Below are positions 1 to 13,084 of a stretch of DNA of 64,000 nt, in pieces. The first letter of the stretch is position 1; each line of letters begins with the position of its first letter. A program made the position numbers and the translations under genes. Source of the DNA: Bactrocera neohumeralis (Eukaryota > Arthropoda > Insecta > Diptera > Tephritidae); the NCBI RefSeq assembly GCF_024586455.1, contig NC_065923.1, positions 65,321,076-65,385,075 of the forward strand, written 5' to 3'. Under the pieces are notes generated by a model. It worked only from the letters and a program-made list of their open reading frames with translations, ran no database searches and was not told the origin of the DNA.

Positions 1-248
1 AGAATTCAGAGATGATTAATAATGAAATCGGTGACAGAAATTTCCCCACTAGAGCTTGTCGAGCACTTGTATTATGACATCAAACTTTCAACGGCTTCTG
101 TCGTGACACGATCATAATTTTCTGAACTATGCGGCTCTTAGATATGTGTTCTTTATGCACAAGTAAAGAAGCGGGGCCTGGCCGTCGGACCACTGAAAAA
201 AATAAAATGTAGAAACTATAATAATACGACAATACTTGGAATTAAACA

Positions 249-418
249 AAGCTGGCCTTGAAGACATCGATAGGAAGTAATTCTTAAATTTTTTTCATCG
301 GCTTTATTTCAATTAAGCATCCGCCATCCACCATCCAAAGCTGGTCTTGAAGACATCGTTAGGAAGTAATTCTTAAATTTTTTCCATCGGCCTTATTTTA
401 AATAAAGCATTCGCCGTT
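249..418. repeat. Two-copy tandem duplication, 89-bp period
   Basis: Two adjacent copies start at 249 and 338. Each begins AAGCTGG(C/T)CTTGAAGACATC and continues through a shared GGAAGTAATTCTTAAATTTTTT block and a CATCGGC-TTATTT block. The copies differ by scattered substitutions, so the duplication is not recent. No open frame or element signature is seen. The rest of 1-500 holds nothing I recognise. Confidence 0.85.
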
Positions 419-499
419 AGCATCAATTTCCAGCAGGTTTACATAGCATACCATTAGCTACTGAGCAGCATTATCTGCACTGTAAACTGCATACTTCCA

Positions 500-2397
500 C
501 TTCAACGAACTATACCGTGGTGGCAGATCACTTGCAGACTTCAGTGGTCACTCTACCAGAAGTTGACATCCTTGGCACGAGCTACCTGCCTCAACAACTA
601 CCCATTTGCTATGTACTCGTTGTTGTTGTGGCAGTTTTTCGCATATTATGCTGGTGTCGAAATTTTGAGTGTGGCTTTTGCACCGTTGTTCGCTGTTGCT
701 ACTGTTGCTGGTGCTTATGCTGCTGTCGTTGCAGTTTCTGGTGTTTCTGCTGTTACTGTTGCCCGCGTTGCCACTACCGACCACGAGCAAATGCATTTCA
801 TTGCACACAAGCGATCAATTTTCGAATTACTTTTAATGCTTTTGTATTAATTTTGAAGCGAGACGAAAAATATTGAAGGCAAACATTTTAAATTGTGGCA
901 AGTTGTATGTGGCAAAAGGAGCTGCGCAACAAAATTGCTGGAAAAAACATGAAAAACCAGCGCAGCTGTAGAGTAAAAAGCAATTAGGCAGTCGTCAGTT
1001 GATATTAGCGCAAACAGTGTTGCCACTTGTGCGCACCGTCATATTAATGCAAATTTATGCAATAAGATTAGCGCTGTTTGTGCGCCGAAGGTGAGAAAAT
1101 TAATTCCTGCTCATGTTTGTTTTGATGGAGTGTAAAGTGGGGTTTTTAATGGCCTTTGCCGCTGTTGTTGTTGTTGCTGGTATTTATAGATTTTCATTAA
1201 GGTCTCGCATTTATTTCTTTTTTGCTGCAAAAATTACTAAATATTAAATGCGCTTGCAATAGTTTGATATTTGTCAACGCGTTAGAGGCAAGCTTGGCGC
1301 CGAAACGATGAGGGTCTGTCATACAGCTATGCTTGCCACACAGTCACAAGTGCCACACAACCACACTTGCCAAACGGCGTACCCCAACTAAGTGCGATCT
1401 AACTTTTCGTATATTTCAGCTTGCACTTTGTTTAATTTCTGCTGTTGTTGTTATTGTTTTTACTGCAGCTGTACGACTGAGTGACAGCCTATTTGGTTGC
1501 TTGGTTATTCGGCGATACGTTGCTTGCCGCTCGGTTAATTGCATTTTTATTACCAAATCTTTAAAATTATTGGCAGTAAAAGCCCATGGCGCCAAGTGGT
1601 GGCAAGAAAAAAATTGCATAAATGAAAAATTCAAACATTAACTACAACAACAATATCAACAACACAATAAACTACTTTTTCTGCTTGCCGCATGCGCTTT
1701 AATTGCGTTTGTATGTATTGTGTTGCACATATATGAACTTGCTATTGCTTTTGATATTGTTTTTGCATTTTGTATCGCATTTGCGCATTTGCTTTTGTTG
1801 TCTTCTGTCACTGCTGGCATGTCTGCACTGTTATTGCCACTTTTAATAGCGCGAAGCGATATTGTTGCACATAAATACGTGGCCTCAAACACACGAATAT
1901 ACATTTAACATACATACATCCATACACAGAAGCTCATATATACACACATATGTTTATAACTCTACTGTTCATATATACATATATACGTCCACTATATGCA
2001 ACCAAATATACTGTGTGGCAGCAACATGACCGCCGCTATGTGCGTGCCCAGCCTACGCTAATGCCGGCAGCATTACTGCACTGTGACAGTAACAACATGC
2101 AACATGCTTGTTGCATGCTATAGACATCAAACTGTCATCGTGTGACAATCAACACATCACATAAAATCGCAAAAGCACTAAATACAAATACATTTGTAAT
2201 TTCCAACGCAAATAGGCTTTCAGCATAAAAGGCAGCTAAATTTCCGAGAAAGTGGCTCTTTTAAGACTTTTAATGGGACTTGACCTTAAAGTGCTTTCTA
2301 CAGCTTCGTTCTTTTTATCATATGGTTACAAAAGGTACTTAGTTTTATGATGCATATTGAACATCACCTGTAGGAAAGACTTCCGCTTTTGCGACTG
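500..2397. other. Non-coding stretch with CTG/TTG-rich simple repeats
   Basis: No gene is recognised. Short CTG/GTT trinucleotide runs lie at about 695-770 and 1158-1182 and produce leucine-, cysteine- or valine-rich chance frames on both strands. AC/AT microsatellite-like DNA lies around 1905-1990. A small palindrome with TGCAACA/TGTTGCA arms lies near 2098-2117. Confidence 0.6.
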
Positions 2398-2868
2398 AAG
2401 CATTCTTCTTTATTGGTGTAGACATTGCTTACGCGGTTGTGGCAGCGGATCCAAGTGTGGTCAGATACTTCTCCACCTGCTCTTTCCAAAGGAGTAGATC
2501 TGTCCTTCTACAGCTTCCTCCCGGCGGGTATTGCTTCGAATACTCTTAGAGCTGTAGTGTTTATATTCATTCGAACGACATGACCTAGCCAGTGTAGCCG
2601 CCTTTCTCTTGAGAATTCGTAACATTGACTGTTGTTCTTAAGACCGGTAATTGCTATTCGAACTTCTTCGTGGGCGGAACGTCCGCTTCATCGTCATCGA
2701 TTGGGGAATCGGGTTCACAATTTCCTGGTGTTATGCTTCCACTGCCATTCAGCAGGTTGGTGAAGTGTTTCCTTCCTAATTTCAGTATGCTCTGGATATC
2801 AGTCACAAGATCGACTCTGGGGGTTCTACAAGAGTATGCTCCGATTTTGAAAACTTAACCTTACCAAA
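2398..2868 (-). mobile_element. RTE-clade non-LTR retrotransposon relic A, internally deleted
   Basis: Read on the minus strand, about 2420-2615 encodes the C-terminal end of an RTE-type endonuclease/reverse transcriptase polyprotein. It shows the hallmark HWLGHVVRM block followed by a proline/glycine-rich tail with a stop. About 2620-2860 matches the linker before the reverse transcriptase domain (NLLNG-like and SDSPIDDD-like segments, degenerate). These two pieces are normally more than 1 kb apart, so most of the RT domain is deleted between them near 2615. The 3' end carries a CTTCTTTATTGG motif shared with relic D at 31023. In an intact element the protein would nick target DNA and reverse-transcribe its own RNA. 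This copy is dead. Confidence 0.75.
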
Positions 2869-3974
2869 CAACTGCAACCCAAATAATGAATCGTATCATA
2901 TATTCTTTATATACCAACACTACGGACAACTATAGCAACACCTGTCAGTGCTGAAAGGATTAGTTGAAGTTAGTTCTAATTGATCAACACGGCCTTTTCG
3001 GAGCTCTTTGCTTAAATCCCAGAATAAAGCTCTAATCGTTGTAGTTTAATGTTACCTTCAGTATAAGTTTGCAAAGCGAGTCAGATTTGAGAATCTCAAT
3101 TATAATGGGATATAGCTAGAGTCATATTTAAAGGTTCTCTCTTAGCTTAGTGGGCTTCATTCAGCCGCTGTGTCTGGAGTATTGTAGTTGCTTCAGCACA
3201 GCGTACAATATCTCGAATACAAGCATCAAAGCTTAATTATTATTCACAACTTCCTACCCTTTTATGGAACCTGTGACGATTTCCTTCAGTTCTTGGTATG
3301 GATCATTCAGAAATTGAAATGGGCATTAATCTCTCTATCAAGATCCAGATATGAACAAATTAGCATATGGTTAAAATTTAAATAACCATAAAGAATGTAC
3401 TTATTCATTTTCTCTTTATTCTTTTCCTTCTTAGTTGATCTCTTGTTAAAAAAATTCACGGCTAAAAGAGGAGAGATCAATATCAATATGAATTATTTTG
3501 TAGGCTGACCCGCAGTCTAATTAATGTCGACTCATATGAACTTTCCGAAAAAGTAAGGCTAACTCCAAAGCCTCACTTTTTCAAGAAAGTATATTTTTTT
3601 ATAGGGTTTGTGTATTATTGACAGAGGTAGATCTTTTAATTTTCATTTTTGGTTAGCATTTTTTTAAATAATTGAGGAATTTGGGTACAGACAAAGTGAT
3701 CAAAACTGGGCTCCCTCAGCGCGGTGCTCATGATTGTGACCTTACAACTGTTCTAGCGGATCCAGAAATAGTTTTTGGCTGGGAAATAAACATTTACTTG
3801 AAACATGAATATTGATTATATTAAACATCTAGAAGCCTTCATACAGTTTAATACTCGTATCATGGTGGAAAATTTTCAATTCGACGTTCTAATATCAAAT
3901 CCTACTAAACTGAAAAAACAAAACACATTATAAATAGTTTATATAAATTATGGGGTATAGGTCTACATCGCAGT
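2869..3974. other. AT-rich interval, nothing recognised
   Basis: Only short frames interrupted by stops are present. No transposon signature, RNA gene box or repeat structure was recognised on either strand. Confidence 0.5.
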
Positions 3975-4310
3975 TCTTCAACGTTTCCAATGCAGTAGTC
4001 GGTAACTTGTTGTCTTTTGACTTTTGCTTCTGCCCCAATGGCACTGCCAGTGACCAAATTCACCTTTGAGCTTCAAACGTCGCAAGACGTTGTCATTATC
4101 CAAAAGGCCTTTGAATGTAACTATCTAGCAGTCAATAACATTTTCCATTTCTTGGGTTTTCAAAGCACATACTTTTTCTGGAAGCAGCGAACTCAGTTGA
4201 AATCCATCCAATTCTTCGCTAGAAAAGCGCGTCCTCAAATCTTCGCCGATTGTATCTACGTTCTCATGCAGAAATTTTCGCTTTTTCGTTTTGTGTTTGT
4301 CGGCCATAAT
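3975..4310 (-). mobile_element. hAT-superfamily (ZMYM1/P52rIPK-like) transposase fragment
   Basis: The minus strand has a 60-codon frame (4307 to 4125), MADKHKTKKRKFLHENVD..., continuing after a stop into LLDNDNVLRRLKLKGEF and then WQCHWGR. The order is a 'D..I..L..RFS.E' helix, a short loop containing LSSLLPEKV, then 'NVL...LKGEF..WQCHW'. This resembles the segment just before the dimerisation domain in hAT transposases of the zinc-finger-MYM/P52rIPK type common in arthropods. The DDE catalytic core and BED finger are absent, so this is a fragment. Stops and a lost frame after about 4125 mark it as decayed. The assignment rests on remembered family layout and is moderate. Confidence 0.5.
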
Positions 4311-5057
4311 TCTCGGAAATGTTCTATTACCATTTTCTTCGTGTCTGAGTAAAGGGATCGAAAATGGAGCTTTTTATCTTCGATTTCGTGTTACAAGCAC
4401 CGTATCTATCATCTTTGATATGCCTATTATGTTTGAGAACTTGGAGGATAAAACACAGAGAATGTATCATTCGAACAAGTCACAGATGGAGCTGAATGTA
4501 GCATCTATTACAAGTTCTCTATCAAGCCGCGTCGTCTCAAATTTAGCACTTTTAGTTACGCATCTGATTGGTTTTATTGACAATATAATCTGCATACGTT
4601 GCTACAATTTGTAACTTCAGTAGTATCTTAGCATTATCGATTGTATTCAAAAATGGAGACAGTCTTTAATTTTGTTTATGTCAAATTTCTGAATTATATT
4701 CCTGTTACTCCATATTTTTTTCAGAGTATCAAAATAATATGCATAAACCATTGATCCGCTTGGTAATGTTCCCCGTTTTGCCCTTATATTAAATATCTAG
4801 TTGCTTAGATGGATCAATTGTCATATATGGGTAAGTAAATGTGAAGTGAATGAAAGAAATACTGGGCGTGATGAAGATATACATATGGCGAGACCCTGCG
4901 AAAAGGTAAGATCTTAATTATTTTACAGTTTTCTTCGGTCTTGATTAGTAATATTTGATAATACAAGTATACCTGGAGTTAAAGTGAGCTGATCGAATAA
5001 CTACTCTCTAAGCAAGTATTTATGAAGCTGAGGAAGGACTGAGCTCGAAGTTGGGAA
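4311..5057. other. AT-rich interval, nothing recognised
   Basis: This could be further hAT-derived sequence on the minus strand (open patches at about 4330-4620), but no family motif was identified. No RNA gene or repeat was seen. Confidence 0.4.
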
Positions 5058-5208
5058 CTGGTTACGAAATTCGAGTGTTTCTGCTAACATAAACTTGATG
5101 AAAGGCTTTCGAAAAAGACTTATCGAACAAGCTGGTTACGAGTATTCGAGTATTTCTGCTGACATTAACTTAATCGTAAGGCTCTCAAAAAAGACCTTTC
5201 GATCGTAG
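5058..5208. repeat. Two-copy tandem duplication, about 74-bp period
   Basis: Copies start with CTGGTTACGA at 5058 and 5132. Both continue through ATTCGAGT-TTTCTGCT-ACAT-AACTT and end in a TCGAAAAAGAC/TCAAAAAAGAC block. Divergence is roughly one base in six by eye. There is no coding potential. Confidence 0.8.
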
Positions 5209-7387
5209 AATTCCAACTTAAATATTGCTATGTAAGGGTAAATACTTTTGCTTTATAATATCAGAGAAGGGTTTTAATTTAAAATTTTTGCAAATTCTAC
5301 TCAACAGAGCTCTAAGCATTGCTTTTCAGTTATAGACTTTCTTTTAACAAACCAATTGAGGTCCAAATTCTAAGCCAGTGGTCCAAGAAGCGAATGTTTT
5401 TGAAGGCTGGGCATTTCAAAACACTTTAGAAAACGGAAAAGATTTATGATTAAAAAAACAATATTTTATAAAATTCATAAGAGTTTAAACTGATGCATCC
5501 ATAATTTCGTTTAAGGAAACTTATTTCTTACTTTATACCTTAAACTTCTCCACAAATTTCCGTAATTCATGGAATCAGCGAACACTTTGAAGCCTTGCAA
5601 CACTTTCGTTATTTGCTTTTTGTCCAATCTTTCATTGCCGCTTAGAAGTGAGAAATTAAAAGTGCAACTGCTGTCATTCATTAATTTTCCACTTTTAATA
5701 AAATTTCCATTTTCAACACTAAAATTAGCATTAAAGTCAATGTTGCGATTGCAATCAGCGCCACACAAAGTCAAAGGCAGCAACGGCAGCACAACTGAGG
5801 GGGCAGCGTTGGCGATAGAGCAAACAGGCAGCCGTATTTGCACTTGAAAACCCTTTGAAAATGCACATATGCCACACATGCCACATTCGCGCTGTTGCAT
5901 GCAACATATGCGCAACAATTTGCAATTTTTTTTTGTTTTTTTTTTTATTTGGTGTGTTTATAAATATGCACTGCGCTTATTTTTGTGCTTCTCAATTTTG
6001 CATTTGATTGCGCTGGCAGGCAACTCCCAATGGGGCATACACATGCAACCAGACACGTATTCGCATGCGTATACTTGCCACTGGGGACGCCTTAGCGTGC
6101 AATATGCAACACGTTTTTGAAAAATGCAACACTCACAATGAATCCATCAACAATGAATGCAATAAACAGCAACGTTTTTCCCCGCCCGCCCGTGACCTGC
6201 GCGATAAATTGCAACGTACAACTGCCCCTCCGCTACCCAGCGCAAGCACAGGCAGTTTCTAATGGCGGAAAACTTGCAAAAAAATACAGTTTTAGACATT
6301 TTTCTGGCTAAATGCACATAAACGCGGCAGCGAAGTGTGGCACCAAAGTGACGCGTTGTTGCACTTTGGGCTTTTAGATTTTCCTTCCCTTTACGCTACA
6401 CACTGCTATTGGTTGATTTTATTGTTTTATTACTATGCTGTTGTTGTTTTTGCAATGCGCATTGAAGTGTGAAAAATGCGCGCAAATTCAATAGCGCTTC
6501 ACGCTGCAATTGCCATTTGTTGCAAGTTTGTGCAAAAAACACAAAAAAGATTAAAAATAAAGTATGTATATGAAAAAGGTGGCAATATTGCATAGGCAAA
6601 CATTTGTATTAGAAAATGCGCCTACAGTGCAAAACCAATGCAAAGCAACAAAACAACTCGCTGGTTGCAACTGTGGCAGCTGTGCATTCATATGTAGTTG
6701 CCCCCTAATGGCCACAAATGCCGCCACAATTGTGCTGCTTGCGCCACCAGTGCGCTGCCAACACTCAATTCATTTATCTGTAATATGCACTGTTAGTGGT
6801 GGCAATTTCTGCCACATTCAAATGACAATGAGCGAACGAATGAACGAATGTACGAACGTACTCACTGACGTGTTGGCGATTAGTTTTTGGCCAAGCGCCA
6901 AGCGGCCCCCAGCCTAGATGCATTAGGCTCCTGCTTTTGCTGTAGTTTGTTGCTGTTATTGTTGCTTTTGTTGCAGCTATTGTTGTTGTTGCTGCTGTTA
7001 TTGCCACTGCTGCCGTTTGCCATTGATGTTGTGTTTTTTTGGTGTTTTTATTATTTTCTCCCCACTGATTGTTTGTTTAAATGCGCCATTTGTGAGCCTC
7101 GAGGGAGTTTGTAGAAAAAAGTGTTATATCAAATATTTTATTAACTAAGCAAAGCTAAAATTTATACATGAAATGGGTGGGTCCTAAGTCTATGCAATTT
7201 TGCACATGAATATACATATATTTCACGAATTGTTGCTCGTATTTGAAAGAAACATTTTTGTGATTTAATCGAAGTTAGGGATATTGTTTAATTTTGGTTC
7301 ACTTATAGCGCTCATAGAAATGAAGTTGAGTTTGGTTTCAACAGACCTCATATACCGAAACACTTAAACCGAAACAACATAACATGT
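5209..7387. other. Non-coding interval with opa-type repeats
   Basis: No gene is recognised. An opa-type TTG/CTG run lies at 6951-7020 and a weaker one near 6430-6450. The open frames here (for example 5869-6311 on plus and 5511-5918 on minus) overlap one another on both strands, and I see no domain in them. Low-complexity poly-T lies around 5926-5950. Confidence 0.55.
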
Positions 7388-9365
7388 AGCCACCTGGTCT
7401 TTTCAATGGAATGGATTTCCCTGATTCCTCCGCGGATACTGCGTCGAATACTCTCGAAGCTGGAGTATTTCCATCCATTCGGACGACATGGCCGCTGTTT
7501 CTTTATTCGCTGAGCTAGGCCAATATCGTCGTATATTTGGTACAGCTCATAGTCTTACCGACTTTGGTAAATATTCGCAGTTGCCAATGCACAAAGAACT
7601 ATAAATCTTCCACAGCCCCTTCCTCTCGTATACTCGTAACGCCGACTCATAAGATGATGTCATTGTCAATACCTCCGCACCATTTAGCAGGACGGGGATG
7701 ATGAGTAACTTGAAGAATTTGTGCTTTGTTCGTAGAGAGAGGACTTTACTTCTTTATTGCCAATACAGCCCGAAGTAGCATCTATTGGCACTAGTTATTA
7801 TTCTGCGTTAAATTTCGAGGATGGTCAACGCTGGTTCCAAGATAACCGAAAGTATCTATAACTTCGAAGTTATGACTGCCAATAGTGCCTTGGGAGCTAA
7901 GTCGCTAAGAGCTTTATTTGCAGGAGATATTTCGTCTTGCCTCGTTCACTGCCAGAGCCATTTGTTTAGTTTCCTTATCCAGATTGGCGAATGGAGAACT
8001 AACGACGCGGATGTTGAAGCTAATGATATTAATATAATCGCCGTACGCTGGAATCTGTACACTCTTATTGAATATTGTATCTTCTCGATTACTCTCTGCG
8101 GCACGAATTATTTTCTCAGGCAGTAGATTGAAGAAATCGCACGATAGGAAGTTGCTTTTCCTGAAAGCTCGTTTGATATCGAACGGTTCGGATAAGTCCT
8201 TCCTGATCCTGGCGGAGCTTTTGGTGTTGCTCAAGGTCAGTTTACATAACCGTATTCAATTTTTGGGGATACCAAATTCAGACATCGCGGCATAAAGGCA
8301 GCTCCTTTTCGTGCTGTCGAAAGCAGCTTTGAAATCGACGAGGAGGTGGTGTGTGACGATCGTCTTTTCACGGGTCTTTTCCAAGATTTGGTGCATGGTG
8401 TATATCTAGTCAGTTGATGATGACTTATCAGTTGATCGTCGCCGTTTTTGGATAGCTTGGCCAATCTAATGATTTCCGCCGCTTATTGTATCTTTATGGT
8501 TGAGCAATGGATCGTCTGCTCGATAATTTTCGAATGGAGAATCGGATTCACCATATCCTGCCATACTTTCCATACTTTCATTGCCATTCAGAAGGTTGGA
8601 GAAGTGTTCCCTCCATAATTTTAGCATGGTTTGGCCGCCAGTCACTAGACCACATCTAGGGGCTTTACAAGAATATGTTCCAGGTTTGTAACTTTCTGAC
8701 AGTTCTAGACAGTCTGTTTTCTTTCCACTGCGACACAATTTTCCTCATTATACCAGCTGTTGCTTTGCCATTTCAGCTGTATGCCAGGAACTTGAAATGC
8801 TGTCTCACTGTTCCCTCATACCGAATTGCTGATTAGTGCTCTCAGAGAGCAGGAGTGCAAGTCGAGTAAAAAATCGTTCGGCTGTCGTTGTGATTACAAT
8901 TTCTTGACGTCGAACATTCCTTGCTGCAGAGATTCAGGTGCGCATCTTCGTTACAAGAAGATTGTTGTTAGGACCTCGTAGCGTACGCCCGTCTAAAACA
9001 TTGGAGACGTGTCTTTCGTCTGTCACAACATGATCGATCTGGTTGATGGCTTTTCGATCCGGAGACAGCCAGGTAGTTTGATGAATTTTGTTATTCTCAT
9101 CATCCTTGTCTTCCGGCGCGGCGTGGGCGAAAATCAACGATATGTTGAAGAACTTCGCTGTGAAACGTTGTGGCTTGACGTTCATTTACTGCGGTAAATG
9201 CTAGAACTCAACGACGGAGTCTCTCTTCCACCACGAATTCTACATAAAATTTGCGCTCCTTTACATGGTCACTGCTGTAAATGCTACAAGGGTATACTCG
9301 TCTCAGTCTTTGTCCCCTCCATCGCCAATCAAATATTGGAGCAAAGGTTCAGTGTAGTAGTCTTT
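7388..9365 (-). mobile_element. RTE-clade non-LTR retrotransposon relic B (longest copy)
   Basis: The minus strand, reading from 9365 down, holds the parts of an RTE polyprotein in order. The endonuclease (EEP) domain remains as ERKFYVEFVVEERLRR, a stop, then FNISLIFAHA and the diagnostic HQTTWLSPDRKAINQIDHVV. Next is the basic linker (MRKIVSQWKEN), the pre-RT segment (LWREHFSNLLNG), and the RT domain around 7914-8234. The 3' end matches the shared C-terminal block near 7390-7560. About 170 residues of the endonuclease are missing. The RT catalytic box reads YGDY (8034-8045) where the family has YADD, so the first catalytic aspartate survives but the second is replaced. Frameshifts and stops are frequent. 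It is an ancient dead copy, and the most complete RTE relic in the window. Confidence 0.85.
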
Positions 9366-10439
9366 GTAAATTAAAGGCAGTGGTTCTTAAGGAAGGTTAA
9401 GGAACATCATTATAATATTTTATCAGATGTGTAACCTTAGAATAACCCTGTGTGCTAATGTTCTTCAAACATAATAATTAGGCACTCACATAATTCTTAC
9501 TATGACCACAAAAACTATAACCTTGCTAAGGTACTTACATACATTTACCCACACAAACCAAAATGGTTACGTATACGCCACATAGTACGACTACACAATA
9601 TGAAATTAATTGTCCCCTGCCAAAATGACCTAATTTTGGGCAAATGATGACAACAGCAGAACACAAAAAAGTTGAAGTGAAACCATGTCAACCACAACAC
9701 CACTAACACGCGCAATTAGAAAAACGTCCCCCACCAAGCTATTTGGCGTGTGCACAAGTGGCAGCGTCCGATTCAGTGGCAAAGTTGCTCAATCGCTCGC
9801 CACTAATTCATGCTGTCAGTCAGACGCCGCAAATGCGAGGCGATAAACCAACAAAATATATAAATAAATTTAAATGCGCAGACTTCTGCATATACATACA
9901 TATGTAAGTGCCTTAGCGAGATAAGCAAAAAAGCTTAAAATAAAAACTCATTCGTCTCAGAGCAAAATCAAAGCTAATGTGTGTCAAAGCGAAGAATGCA
10001 CTTCGCTTTCTTTATGTTACACTCATGTAATTTGTTTTGTTTTGCGTATAATTATTCAAGGAAATAAGCATAATTGTTTATGTGTGAAAATTAACTTTGT
10101 CGTTTAAACGCTCATTTATTTTATTAATGTGGAAATTATTATTATTTCTTCATGAATTCTCTTTTCTGAGCCGTTGTATGCATTGATTACTTGCTTTGAC
10201 ACACTTTTGTTGTGCAGTGATAAACATTTGGCCCGTTCGCATTCATTGCCTTAAAAGTGACAAGCGAGGTTTATGAGTTAATTTATTTTATTTTTATTTC
10301 AACACCGAAATTGAAAAAATAATTGCATTGAAATATATTAAAATTTATGCGAGTAAGCCATTAAAAATGTCGTTTACTTTCCAATTCAATTATTTTTTTT
10401 ATGCCTTCTGCATACGCGAAGTAGTTCTCAGTTTTTGAG
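9366..10439. other. AT-rich interval, nothing recognised
   Basis: No transposon signature, RNA gene or sizeable repeat was recognised. Coding potential is absent in all frames. Confidence 0.5.
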
Positions 10440-10750
10440 ATATTAATCTAAAGTTTTGCACACATTTTTTCCTTTTTGGAACAGCATATAACTGTCATAT
10501 AAACTGAGCGATCCAACTCACGTCCTTGTATGGAAAATTTTTATTTGACAATCTACACGAAATTTGGCATCGATTATTATCTAAGGCGTCGCAACAATCT
10601 TCGATCATTTTGTTCAGATAACGCATACAGCCGTACAACTTGATCGCTCAAAATCAATACAAATATCTTGTATACCCTTTTATGTTATAGAAATGCACCT
10701 GTGAAGGGTATTATAGCTGCGGCGAAACCGAAGTTAACGTTTTTTGTTTT
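10440..10750 (+). repeat. Dispersed non-coding repeat family P, one terminus
   Basis: This stretch contains repeated phrases such as CATATAACTGTCATATAAACTGA, TATGGAAAATTTTTATTTGAC and ACGAAATTTGGCATCGATTAT. It ends in GTGAAGGGTATTATAGC followed by an ACCGAAGTTAACG terminus. The terminus is the reverse complement of the left end of the copy at 35571. I recognise the phrases as a high-copy interspersed repeat of cyclorrhaphan flies but cannot assign a named family. No coding capacity. Confidence 0.6.
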
Positions 10751-11012
10751 TTTTGTTGTTTTGTTGGTAATGGATGATTTCGTAAGCTTTTTCTATTCAT
10801 TACTCAAGTCAACAATCGTACATTTTTATGTTTTATGGCTTCACACATTATATACTATATTTAATATTGTGCTTTTTTAATTGACACTTAGATTTGAATA
10901 AGCCACTGTGAATCCCCCAAATAATCTAGATATGTCTTTAAATGATTTTTAAAGAAAATGTAAACCTTAAATATACAAATCTTTAGAGATGTGGAGAAAA
11001 TATTAATACATA

Positions 11013-11325
11013 AAGGGTGATCCATTTCGAGCTTCCCTACTTTTTTCGAATTTAATGGAGAATGTTTATTAGCATTCGAAAGAACACCCTTTGGCATTTA
11101 TTTTTTGAAGGCTATCTTTTTCAAATGTTGGACGCGCCTACGTTTCAGATGATTCATCCGTTGAGTCTAATTTTTGAAGACTCGTTCGAGCATTTTGAAT
11201 GAGTGAGAGAACTCAATAAATCCATTGATTGATGCGATGTCTGGCGCCGACTTTTTAAAACTAAATATCGCCGAGATCACGAGCTTCAGTTTCAGGCAGC
11301 AAATAGTATATAACCATAAAAAAGT
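11013..11325 (-). mobile_element. Mariner-like element fragment, transposase 3' part with terminal inverted repeat
   Basis: The left boundary is TA (11011-11012) followed by AAGGGTGATCC-TTCGAGCT, matching in inverted orientation the terminus of the element ending at 55576. On the minus strand the coding part reads YYLLPETEARDLGDI, a degenerate catalytic block, then MLERVFKN. The second catalytic Asp codon (GAC in the 54945 copy) reads GTC here and is followed by a 1-bp deletion. The N-terminal half and the other terminus are missing. The family is the mariner-like group with an insect-wide N-terminal helix-turn-helix (DUF4817 type). It is dead. Confidence 0.75.
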
Positions 11326-13084
11326 TTTCAAAGAGCCTAAGAACAAAGAGCATAAGGACTTGTACAAGTGACGTCCTGGTCACATAGAAGATATTCAGAT
11401 GTTATAAATAAAAAAATAAAAGTATTCCTTAGTAAGGGATATAAAAGCTTATGGACCTTAATCGATTTTGTAAAGTCTTTTAATCTCTAATAACACACGA
11501 AAGTATTGAATTGAATTATCTGCTGAGATTGCTTCCGAAGTCAGTTTCTGCTCAGGTGCCTTACCGCACTCTCCAATCAACGTGCGGTTCAATACATAGA
11601 TGATGATCGATGTGACCTTCTGTATTAATATTTATTAAGTCGCAGTGTGAGTTTTACATTTACTAGTTCACCCTAAGCTACCCTGTGTTAAATTATCGCT
11701 CCGCCAGAATCAACTAACTACTGTATTTGTATGTATTATAACTGTATTTGTCCTCTTGTTTATCACATAAATAATTTCGCAAGCCAAAAAAGTCAATGAA
11801 ATTTTAATCCACATACGTAATTGAGTCACCGTTTTGTTATGCAACATTTAAAAGCAATCAAGTATGTATTTATAAATCCACAACCCAGATAAAGTTCATT
11901 AACATTATTTCCATTTGCTCTTATTAATCAAGCGCTTATTTCTTTCATTTTGTTACCGCAGGTTATTCGCACGCAGCTCCTTTTGGCTTCGGCGTTTATC
12001 AACACTTTTGTTTTTATGGATTTTTTTTTTTTGTTTCATTGCTAACAATTTATGACTATTAAAAAACGTATTTTTTTTATTTTCGACATTGTCGCTAATC
12101 ATGAATTGAGTATAGTTGTATTATAAATATTTTGTGGTTTTATGACCGTCAGCCAGTGTCTGAAGTCGCATTTGTTGTCGTTTTTTATTAAATTGCGCAG
12201 CTTTAGGCACGCGCTCAAAGCTTACGCATTCGTGAGGTATTCCCAAATTAGATGCTTACGATGAATCACCAGCAAAAGAAAACGAACTTATTTGCATTTC
12301 GGTTAGCGATTGTGTTTTTTTTTTCAATAATTTAAATAAATGAGTTACTTTTGCTCGTTTTCTTTTGACAGCGACCGGTTGTTTAGTAACCTTTTTTATT
12401 TTAGCAAATTGTTGTATTTACTTTCGATTTCAGTTGTTAATCGGTTTTGTTATTGTAGCCCCGCTTCTAGAGGCAGACATTGGTGAAGAGCTTTTGGTAT
12501 TTCTGTTTGAAACATTTCTTGATTTTGCTCATCTTCGCTCTTTTGTGTATTTATGTTTGTAAGTGGCTTTTGCAGCCCGCATCTTCGAAACTTGTTCAAA
12601 ATATTCTTATTCTTGCTATAAAAGAATCCTGTTAGAAGAAGCTTGTAAACATAGTCGCTCACTAAATAAAATAAACCGTTCGAAACTAGTTGTATAACTA
12701 TCAGATAAATGCTAAAAGCTATACTTAAAAATATCGAAGAGGGTCATAATCATCATTTTTGATTCGTTGCATACGGTCCAAAGAAAAATAATGATTATGT
12801 GATATTTTATCATTACGGGAAACTTTCGAGGTATATTGTGACGGTCCCAATGATACCCTTAATTAAAGAAGAATTATTTTCTAGACATTTTTTGACGTTA
12901 GTAATCAGCGTTCATCGTTAATTTTGTCCCATATTTTATACATTGTGTTATGAGTGCTTAGAGAAAGTATGAAAACTAAATCTGTCAAATGATGTCCTCT
13001 TTTTTCATCGAATTTTCATTATGATAATGCTAGTGATTCCAATGCTACTTATCAAGTAGACAATAAGCAATTATCCAGTGAAAG
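11326..13084. other. AT-rich interval, nothing recognised
   Basis: Homopolymer T runs and short frames only (for example 12365-12562). No family signature or RNA gene was seen on either strand. Confidence 0.5.

Noticed and set aside
6887..7114. Leucine-rich plus-strand frame
   Set aside because: Translation of a TTG/CTG opa tract; no signal of a real membrane protein beyond the repeat.
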